64,000 nucleotides of DNA from assembly GCF_000682775.1 (NCBI RefSeq), contig NZ_AWFI01000001.1, positions 434,001 through 498,000 of the forward strand, in the 5' to 3' direction. Numbering within the stretch: position 1 is the stretch's first letter; every line of letters starts with the position of its first letter. The notes below the pieces were generated by a model. The model was not told where the DNA came from and ran no database searches. It saw only the letters and a list, made by a program, of their open reading frames with translations. Below, piece by piece: positions 57,400 through 64,000 of this stretch. The translations under genes and the position numbers were made by a program. The stretch is from Hyphomonas sp. L-53-1-40 (lineage in GTDB: Bacteria > Pseudomonadota > Alphaproteobacteria > Caulobacterales > Hyphomonadaceae).

Positions 57400-58534
57400 T
57401 CTGGAGGCGGACTATCAGCCGGGCATGGCGGAGGCGCGAATTAACGGCGGTGATGCAAGGCTGGTGCAGGACGTGGCCGTCGGGCGGAAGCTGTTGCAGC
57501 CGCGCTGCTGGCATCGGCAGCGAGCGGGGAGACGACGACCTGTGCGGTGTCACTCTCGGCGCTCGCATTGGAGCCGGGGGATGGGTTGCGCGTTGAGGGC
57601 GGGCAGGTCTGGCGTGTCACGGATGTAGTCGACCGGGGCGGCGTGCGGGCGCTGACCTGCCGGGAGGAGGTTGCTGCGGTGCCGCGCGTGCGGGCTGGCG
57701 AGACGGGCAGCGCGCCGCCGGCTGCGGACCTTGTCGTCATGGATGCGCCGAGCCTGCCGGAGCTTGGCGAAGGCGTTGGGCCGCTGGCGGCGGCATGGGC
57801 CGATCCGTGGCCAGGTGAGGTGGTCGTGTCTGCCGGTCTGGCCGACGACGCGCTGAGCGAGGCGGTGCGACTGGACCGGCCGGCGGGAAGCGTGCGGCGC
57901 GGGGCCGGTGGGGCGGTGGGACCGCGCAAATGCGCTGGATGTGTATTGTCCGGGCGGAGAGTTTGCGAGCCTGCCGGAAGATCGTGTCCTGTCGGGCAGC
58001 AACGCCGCGCTGCTGGAGACGGCGACGGGGTGGGAATGTGTGCAGTTTGAACGAGCTGACCTGATCGCGCCGGACACATGGCGTCTGACCAGGCTGTTGC
58101 GGGGGCAGCGAGGGAGTGTGCCCGGCGACGCAGCGATTGGCGCGCGGTTGGTTATGCTGGATGCGGCGGTGGCGCGGGCACGCCTTGGCGGGGAGGCCTA
58201 TGGGGCGGAGCTGGTCTGGCAGGCCAGGGCGGATGATATCCCACAGACGGCCATGTTCGAGGACCGTGCGGGCTTGCCCTGGCCAGTGACGCACCTGCGG
58301 GTGCAGGATGGCCAGCTCAGCTGGACCCGGCGCGGATCGGATGTTCCAGAAAGCTGGGCCATGCCGGAGGCGGAGAATGTTGGCCGGTTTGCCGTCGCAT
58401 TCGATATGGGGGCGGGATTTGGCGCGCAAACTGTGGTGGAGGCGCCCTTTGCAGACTGGGTAGAGGGCGCAAATGCGGCGCGGGTGGCTGAGATCGGACC
58501 GGATGGGCGGACGGGCTTTTGGACCGTCATTTGA
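57376..58534 (+). pseudogene. C-terminal remnant of the GTA host-specificity protein (gp15-like)
   Basis: Three frame segments together give the end of the gp15-like protein. First comes a short stretch with LTHVDLEADYQPGMAEARI. Then, after a shift near 57490, AEAVAAALLASAASG and LALEPGDGLRVEGGQVWRVTDV, followed by PSLPELGEGVGPLAAAWADPWPGEVVV. After a second shift near 57900 comes NALDVYCPGGEFASLPEDRVLSG, then TWRLTRLLRGQRG and the end at 58534. The N-terminal bulk, about 900 residues in relatives, is missing. The remnant cannot make a working tail tip. Confidence 0.8.
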
Positions 58535-58670
58535 CGAGTTGCTAGCTGCCAAACCGGGATGCATTGCGGCGCGGGTCGATCCGGTAAGGTAATATCCGGG
58601 TTTCATTACGGTTCCGGACATCCTAACTGTGATCGGATATCAGATTCGTGACTGGAAGGATTTTCCGCCC

Positions 58671-59552
58671 TTGGCCCTCGATCCCTATAAAGTGCTCGGC
58701 GTTGACCGCTCGGCCAGCGAGGCCGAAATCAAGAAGGCGCATCGCCGGAAGGCGAAGGATTTGCATCCGGACCAGAATCCGGACGATCCCAAAAAGCTGG
58801 AAGCTTTCAAGCAGGTCTCGCAGGCATGGGACATTCTTGGCGACAAGGAAAAGAGAGCCAAGTTCGACCGCGGCGAGATTGACGGAGACGGCAATCCGAC
58901 CGGCTTTGGCGGCGGCTATCCGGGCGGCGGGCCCGGCGGCGGGGGACAGCGCTGGGAAACACGCGGCGGTGGCAATCCGTTTGGCGGCGCACAGGGCGAC
59001 CCGTTCGAGGATATCCTCTCTGGCATGTTCGGCGGTGGCGGCCGGTCGCGTCGCAGCGGGCCGGTCAAGGGCCGTGATGTACGCTATCGCGTGACGATCG
59101 ACTTTGCGGATTCAGTCACGGGCGCGCGGCGGCGCATGACCATGGCCGACAATACAGCGCTGGATGTGAATATTCCGGCAGGCATTGAATCTGGGCAGAC
59201 GCTACGTCTGAAAAGTCAGGGGCAGGCATCGCCCAATGGCGGACCGCCCGGAGACGCCTTGCTGGAGGTTGAAGTGAAGCCCAGCAGCGTCTGGGAACGC
59301 GATGGCAAGGATCTGCGCATGTCAGTACCGATTGATCTCAAGATCGCGGTGCTCGGCGGCAGTGTCGAGGTGAAGACACCGTCCGGCCCGGTGACTTTGA
59401 AAGTTCCTGCGGGCTCCAATACCGGCTCTCAATTGCGTTTGCGCGGCAAGGGTGTGCAGACATCCACGCCGGGCAATCTCTACGCTCGACTTGAAATCGT
59501 GCTGGATGATCCGAAAGATGACGGGCTGAAAGCCTGGGCTGAAGGGCGCTAG
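58671..59552 (+). CDS. CbpA-like J-domain protein (class B, no zinc domain)
   Basis: About 293 residues from TTG 58671 (AAGGA 10 bases upstream), giving the usual LALDPYKVLGV start; a GTG at 58629 lacks a ribosome site. The J domain has DLHPDQNPDD with intact HPD. A Gly-rich linker (GFGGGYPGGGPGGGG) leads directly to the two C-terminal beta domains (VNIPAGIESGQTLRLKSQGQ, LRLRGKGVQTS). Without zinc repeats it is a class B co-chaperone of DnaK. It is the second J protein in the window and converges with the GGDEF-EAL gene, 4-base overlap. Confidence 0.9.
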   Translation: MALDPYKVLGVDRSASEAEIKKAHRRKAKDLHPDQNPDDPKKLEAFKQVSQAWDILGDKEKRAKFDRGEIDGDGNPTGFGGGYPGGGPGGGGQRWETRGGGNPFGGAQGDPFEDILSGMFGGGGRSRRSGPVKGRDVRYRVTIDFADSVTGARRRMTMADNTALDVNIPAGIESGQTLRLKSQGQASPNGGPPGDALLEVEVKPSSVWERDGKDLRMSVPIDLKIAVLGGSVEVKTPSGPVTLKVPAGSNTGSQLRLRGKGVQTSTPGNLYARLEIVLDDPKDDGLKAWAEGR

Positions 59553-61993
59553 GCGACCTCGATCTCGAAAATCGGATTGTCGGCCAGCACGCGGGCAACC
59601 ATGTCCTCGAATGGGGCGGGAGCGGCAATCAGGTAGCCCTGCAATTCCTCGCATGCCAGCAGGGCCAGCGCTTCGGCCTGGTCTTCGGTTTCAACACCTT
59701 CGGCCACGACCGGAATGTCCAGCGAATGGGCAAGGTGGATGATCGCCTCGACAATGGCGCGGGATTTTACGTTGGCATTCATGGACGTCACGAAGGACCG
59801 GTCGATCTTGATCCGGTCGAACGGGAATTCCTGAATATAGCTCATTGACGAATAGCCGGTCCCGAAATCATCCAGAGAAATCTTGATGCCGAGCGCTTTC
59901 AGATCAAGCAGGATGCTGGTGGCGAGCTGGGTGTTGTGGATGATTGCGGTTTCCGTGATCTCCAACTCAAAGCGCTCTGGATCAAGTCCGGTCTGTTCGA
60001 GTGCGGTGCGAACATGGTCGACCAAGTCCGGATCGAGCAACTGGCGGGCAGACAGATTTACGGCCACCGTCTCCTTGCCCGACCATTGGCTGGCTGCAGA
60101 ACATGCAGCGAAGATGGTCCAACGTCCGATATCATTGATCAGCATGCTCTGCTCTGCCAGGGGAATGAACTCATCCGGGCCGATCAGGCCGACATTCGGT
60201 CGATTCCAGCGGATCAGCGCTTCCCGGCCGACAATGGCACGCGAGGATGCGCTGACTTTCGGCTGGAAGTGCAGCACGAATTCGTCATTCTCTATCGCCT
60301 TGTGGAGCGCGCGTTCGAGATTGCGCTTTTCGATCTGGCGTTTGTGCAGAATGGCATCATAGAACCGTACGCAGCCGCGTCCGTCAGCCTTGGCGGAGTA
60401 AAGCGCGCGGTCGGCAAAGGTGAGGATGCGGGCAGGGCTGGTCGCGCGTTGTGGGACGATTGCGATGCCGATACTGCCGCCGCAGTTCAGCGTTCGCTTG
60501 CCCATGGCCAGTGGTTCGGAAATGGCGGCCAGTATGTTGTTCGCAACCCGGGTAACCTCTTCGGGTGTGGATCGGCCGCGCACCAGAACGGCAAATTCAT
60601 CCCCCCCGAGACGAGCCACCATGTCCTTGTCAGACAGCTCGTTGGAAATGCGGCGGCCCATCGCCTTGAGGAGCGTGTCTCCAGCGCCGTGGCCGTACTG
60701 ATCGTTGACTTCCTTGAACTCGTCCAGATCAATGATCATGACGGCCAGGTTCTTGCGATGCTCAGCGTCTTTGCTGACCGACGATTCAAGCGCCATATTG
60801 AAGGCGACCCGGTTGGGCAGGCCTGTCAGAGTGTCACGGTAAGCGAGTGCGCGCACACGGGCTTCGGCGCGGATGCGCTGGGTCATGTCATGAACCGCAA
60901 AGAAGACGAAATCTTCGTTCGTATCCTCAGTGCGCCGACTGGAGATCGTGGCGATCATCTCACGGCCATCTGCAAACCGGATGCGGCGTTCGCCATAATC
61001 CCGGTTTTCCTTCAGGGAGAAGGTCTCGTCTTCAATCTGGAAAAGGTCCTGAACAGAGCGACCCGACAGCTTTGGCAATCGATCTACATCCGCCAGATGG
61101 CCCAGATCCTTCAGGTCTTCGAGGTCGCTCAAGCGGTCGCTGAACATGATCCGTGCGGCCATGTTGGTCTGAAGGACGAGACCATCAGCTGACACCATGA
61201 AGAGACCTTCGCTGCTTGAATCAGCCAGCACGGACAATTTGCGTTGTTCCTTGTGGCGAAGTCGCTGGAAATTACTATCGAGGCCGGCCGCAAGGGCGGA
61301 GAGGACCACCACGACCAGCATGGCGACGGCGATGATTGCGCTGAGGCCGGTGGTGTGAAGGGCAACTATCGGCGTACTCAGGCCCCTGATCGGGATCAGG
61401 GTTGTGCCGGATGCGCTGACAAAGTGAATAGAGATGACTGCCAGAACGCTGGTGACTGTGGCGATCGCCGTGCTCCAGCGGACCTTCGGGTTCGCGCCGA
61501 GCAAATAGGTGCCAGCATAGCCCAGAAAGCCGAGCACCATCGCGGCTGTGATGGTCAGTGTATCGTACTCGATGACAGCAGAGGCGCTCAGCGCCGACAT
61601 GCCATAGAAGTGCATTCCGGCGACGGCGGCGGTCGCGATGCCTGCGCATGCCAGACGAAGCGTGCCATCCGCATTCAGGCGCAGCAACAACGCGGTGGTG
61701 ACGAAGCCAGCGATAGAGATAAGGGCGGACACAATTGTGCGACCGGCATCGAAGACGATTTCGAAGCCGGGTTTGTAACCGAGCAGCGCGATGAAATGGG
61801 TGGCCCAGACTCCGAGGCCCACAACCGTGCCGGCGGCAATCGCCCACAGGATCTTGTTGCGGGTCAACAGTGCAGCCTGGCTGCGATAGTAGATGATCAG
61901 GGAACAACAATTGCTGAATGCCAAGACGAACAAGGATGCAAGCACATGCTTCCAGTCGTGCTCCGTCGTTATGCAGTTCAACACTTCGTACAT
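59549..61993 (-). CDS. MHYT-PAS-GGDEF-EAL cyclic-di-GMP protein
   Basis: An 814-residue membrane protein. Seven hydrophobic helices with the MHYT sensor pattern (VWATHFIALLGY, AGMHFYGMSALSA, ISIHFVSASG), which is thought to sense gases or redox through metal, are followed by a PAS domain. GGDEF is intact (MVARLGGDEFAVLV), and EAL is intact (VGREALIRWNRPN, DDFGTGYSSMSYI). The inhibitory RxxD site upstream of GGDEF is absent (SDKD). It may make and break cyclic-di-GMP. The call is firm; the net activity is not. Confidence 0.93.
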   Translation of the reverse strand: MYEVLNCITTEHDWKHVLASLFVLAFSNCCSLIIYYRSQAALLTRNKILWAIAAGTVVGLGVWATHFIALLGYKPGFEIVFDAGRTIVSALISIAGFVTTALLLRLNADGTLRLACAGIATAAVAGMHFYGMSALSASAVIEYDTLTITAAMVLGFLGYAGTYLLGANPKVRWSTAIATVTSVLAVISIHFVSASGTTLIPIRGLSTPIVALHTTGLSAIIAVAMLVVVVLSALAAGLDSNFQRLRHKEQRKLSVLADSSSEGLFMVSADGLVLQTNMAARIMFSDRLSDLEDLKDLGHLADVDRLPKLSGRSVQDLFQIEDETFSLKENRDYGERRIRFADGREMIATISSRRTEDTNEDFVFFAVHDMTQRIRAEARVRALAYRDTLTGLPNRVAFNMALESSVSKDAEHRKNLAVMIIDLDEFKEVNDQYGHGAGDTLLKAMGRRISNELSDKDMVARLGGDEFAVLVRGRSTPEEVTRVANNILAAISEPLAMGKRTLNCGGSIGIAIVPQRATSPARILTFADRALYSAKADGRGCVRFYDAILHKRQIEKRNLERALHKAIENDEFVLHFQPKVSASSRAIVGREALIRWNRPNVGLIGPDEFIPLAEQSMLINDIGRWTIFAACSAASQWSGKETVAVNLSARQLLDPDLVDHVRTALEQTGLDPERFELEITETAIIHNTQLATSILLDLKALGIKISLDDFGTGYSSMSYIQEFPFDRIKIDRSFVTSMNANVKSRAIVEAIIHLAHSLDIPVVAEGVETEDQAEALALLACEELQGYLIAAPAPFEDMVARVLADNPIFEIEVA

Positions 61994-62223
61994 CTGAGAG
62001 TAAAATCCTTTTACGGGATTTTCATGCGGATGATTACGTTACCAAAAAACAAATCCTACTGTGCCAATCCGGGGCCGCTCTGCGGGGTTTGGAGAATGTG
62101 AGCAAATTGCGGTAACTCGTCGAAAACGTTACTTCTGTAATCTTCACTACAGTTTCAGGTGAGGGGCGCAGTTCTTGGCGGGTGCTGGAAATGTGTACGT
62201 AAATATATCGGGGAGAAATGTTA

Positions 62224-63384
62224 ATGACCTACCGCCGGAAAAATGTGAGGCGCCGTCAAAATGTGAAGCTTGCGCTCGCCAGCCTGGCTGTTCTGGCTGC
62301 GTGCGCCCATCCGAACCGGCCGGTTTCTCCCATTGAATCCGACATGCTTGCCTATTCTTCGGCCATTTCAGATGCCCGGCAGGAACAATTGCTGATGAAC
62401 ATTGTTCGTCTGCGATACAATGATCCTGTCACCTTTGTTGACGCTGAGCGGATCACCACGACCGAAAATACCCAGATCAATGGCATGTTGGCGTCAGCGC
62501 TGGCGCTGGGCGGGCAGGATCTGGATGAAGTTCTGAACGGAAATGTCGGGACCAATATGAGTAGCCAGCCCTCGATCGCGTATTCGGCGTTGAGGGGGTC
62601 GGACTATGCCCAACAGATCCTGCAGCCATTGCCGCCGGCAACCATCTTCCTGATGAGCCAGTCGGGTTGGAGCGTTGAACGATTGATGTTGTGTTGCGTC
62701 TCCCGGATCGGTGATCTGGAGAATGCGCGGGCAGCCGCCGGGCCAACCCCGCCCGTCATGCCGGATAATGCGCGCTTTCGCGAACTGGCCGCGCTGATGC
62801 GTTCGCTTCAGGAACGGGGGCAATTGATGGTGCAGGTCGTGGATGCGGACACATCGGAAACCGATGGAGACGGCAAGCCGCGCGTGATCCTCAAATGGAA
62901 TCGGACCTCCGAACTTGGCCAGCAACTTGCCGATTTCTTTCGTCGCTATTGGGTATCGGATGTCAGCGTGATTCCCGGTGACCGCTACATCACGGAGATA
63001 TCCACGCGGGGGAATTCCCTTGGCGATTATGCGGCGCGCGGGCGATCTCTGCTCGGCGTGTTGTCGGCGCTGTCGCAATCGGTTCACGTTCCCGAGGCGC
63101 ACCGAGACATCGCCCGTGCCTCGCAACCTGTCTCGGAATATTCGGACGACCCATGTCGGGCACCGGGAGGCTGGCATGATGTGAATGGCGGCCTGTTTGC
63201 CGTGCAATCGGCGGAGGCGCGCCCAGCTAGTGCGACGATTGCGGTCGAGTATCGTGACTATTGGTTTTATGTCGATGACCGGTGCCATGATGCCAAGGAA
63301 ACCCTGAATTTGCTGGATCACCTCTATGCCTTGCAGGCGGGTATCAGTTCCGACGCGACGACGCTGCTGCTGCTTGGCGGCTAG
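62224..63384 (+). CDS. Lipoprotein of unknown function
   Basis: About 386 residues from ATG 62224 (GGGAG 8 bases upstream; ATG 62218 is too close). The signal has a basic start (MTYRRKNVRRRQNVK) and lipobox LAVLAAC. The start of the mature part has the conserved pattern QEQLLMNIVRLRYNDPVTFVDAERI, seen in many proteobacterial hypothetical lipoproteins. The rest has RYITEISTRGNSLGDYAARGRSLLGVL and VEYRDYWFYVDDRCHDAKETLNLLDHL. The family is recognised by pattern only; function unknown. Confidence 0.7.
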   Translation: MTYRRKNVRRRQNVKLALASLAVLAACAHPNRPVSPIESDMLAYSSAISDARQEQLLMNIVRLRYNDPVTFVDAERITTTENTQINGMLASALALGGQDLDEVLNGNVGTNMSSQPSIAYSALRGSDYAQQILQPLPPATIFLMSQSGWSVERLMLCCVSRIGDLENARAAAGPTPPVMPDNARFRELAALMRSLQERGQLMVQVVDADTSETDGDGKPRVILKWNRTSELGQQLADFFRRYWVSDVSVIPGDRYITEISTRGNSLGDYAARGRSLLGVLSALSQSVHVPEAHRDIARASQPVSEYSDDPCRAPGGWHDVNGGLFAVQSAEARPASATIAVEYRDYWFYVDDRCHDAKETLNLLDHLYALQAGISSDATTLLLLGG

Positions 63385-63529
63385 GTCTGTCGTGGGTGTT
63401 ACAGAGCTGAGGCCATCGTCTCGCGAGCGAGGCTGCAGGCCCATCAATATTCAACCCTAAAGCGGGCGAATATGATTGCCGTAGAGCGGGTTTGGACTAT
63501 CTTCCCATTCGAAAAATGGGATTGGACCA

Positions 63530-64000
63530 ATGGTGGGCCATCTACGCCATATAGTTCGATCACGCACGGTCGAAGACATATTTGACAGATCTGTTGTCGC
63601 CTTGCGCGAGATAGGGCTGACCCGGGTCTATTTTCAGGGGCCTATTGGAAGTGACCGGTCCCTGACCCGAAACACGGCGAGCTTCGGGTTTCCTGAAGCA
63701 TGGGAGAAATCATACGAATTGAACTGGCAGGTTCACGACCCGATTCCGGACGCCGCGTCCCGGATCGGAGGACCACTATACTGGCACCGCCTGCCATCAT
63801 CGGTGTCACTCTCCGAGAATGAACTCGCCTATATGGAGTTCCTGAGAGAGATGCAGATGGGCCAGGGAGTCTGCATGCTCCAATATGGCAATGTGTCGAG
63901 AGTGGGTTTGATCGCGGCCAGCACGGATCCTGACGGACCGGAAGTCGAGAGCATCGACCGCGAGTTCTTTCAGTTTGTGGGCATGTCGTCATTCATGCGG
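63530..64000 (+). CDS. LuxR-type regulator, N-terminal part (cut by window edge)
   Basis: An open frame of at least 157 residues from ATG 63530, with no stop before the window ends. It matches an autoinducer-binding-like domain: VEDIFDRSVVALREIGLTRVYFQG, FPEAWEKSYELNWQVHDPIP, LYWHRLPSSVSLSENELAYMEFLREMQMGQGVCM. Conserved Trp, Tyr and DP residues fit LuxR-type ligand domains. The HTH expected at the C terminus is outside the window. No luxI-like gene is seen here. Confidence 0.65.
   Translation, partial: MVGHLRHIVRSRTVEDIFDRSVVALREIGLTRVYFQGPIGSDRSLTRNTASFGFPEAWEKSYELNWQVHDPIPDAASRIGGPLYWHRLPSSVSLSENELAYMEFLREMQMGQGVCMLQYGNVSRVGLIAASTDPDGPEVESIDREFFQFVGMSSFMR

Larger units (their letters stand above)
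48634..58534 (+). other. Degenerate RcGTA-like gene transfer agent cluster
   Basis: Genes in the order of alphaproteobacterial gene transfer agents: small-terminase-like, large terminase, portal, small membrane protein, protease, capsid, connector, then truncated DUF3168 and a C-terminal host-specificity fragment. Missing are the stopper, major tail protein, tape measure, and the tail genes before the host-specificity protein. A ParA pair and a dead oxidoreductase gene sit between terminase and portal on other transcripts. The head genes look intact, so the locus once encoded a full particle. Active DNA transfer from it is unlikely. Confidence 0.8.

Noticed and set aside
1-64000. CRISPR arrays or insertion sequences
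   Set aside because: No regularly spaced repeats and no transposase-like gene were seen on either strand.

Overview
The window looks like chromosomal DNA of an alphaproteobacterium, probably of the Hyphomonadaceae/Maricaulales (Hyphomonas, Henriciella or Hirschia type). This is inferred from moderately high GC, an RcGTA-like gene transfer agent cluster, a large TonB-dependent receptor beside a beta-propeller phytase, a Csu-type fimbrial operon and the general gene set. No rRNA or species marker is present, so the placement is approximate.

Layout. 0-20 kb is mostly housekeeping: yraN-rsmI divergent from an LpoA-like lipoprotein gene, dnaJ behind a sigma-32-like promoter, a broken alpha/beta-hydrolase gene, topoisomerase IB, a PLP enzyme, a YcaQ-like glycosylase, arsC, a thiolase, an uncharacterised membrane protein/vWA-like/aspartic protease group, a divergent PEP-carboxylase homologue, rlmB, and three tRNA genes (Tyr, Gly, Leu). 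20.3-29.9 kb is an integrative element in the 3' end of tRNA-Leu(CAG). It has near-identical ends, GGGGGTA arm-type repeats on both sides, a P4-type integrase, an AlpA/HTH/second-recombinase module, a type III restriction-modification pair and a zinc-finger GIY-YIG protein. The displaced tRNA terminator lies just outside its right end.

29.9-33.2 kb is an AraC-type regulator divergent from a row of three genes (isochorismatase-like, YHS, DUF1348), with a tandem TGTCGC operator between them. 33.2-38.4 kb is a four-gene chaperone-usher operon with a cluster of dyads upstream of the pilin gene. 39-48 kb holds a MarR/SDR pair, two large lipoprotein genes, a phytase, a small lipoprotein and a TonB-dependent receptor.

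48.6-58.5 kb is a gene transfer agent head cluster (terminase, portal, protease, capsid, connector). It is interrupted by a ParA operon and a dead FAD-oxidoreductase gene. Its tail half is missing: a truncated DUF3168 gene is joined to a frameshifted C-terminal fragment of the host-specificity protein, so the particle is probably not made from this locus. The window ends with a CbpA-like J protein, an MHYT-GGDEF-EAL protein, a lipoprotein and the start of a LuxR-type regulator.

Three separate deletion-type gene losses (hydrolase nucleophile elbow, FAD oxidoreductase loop, GTA tail genes) suggest ongoing gene decay in this lineage. All functional statements rest on reading motifs; no database search was run.
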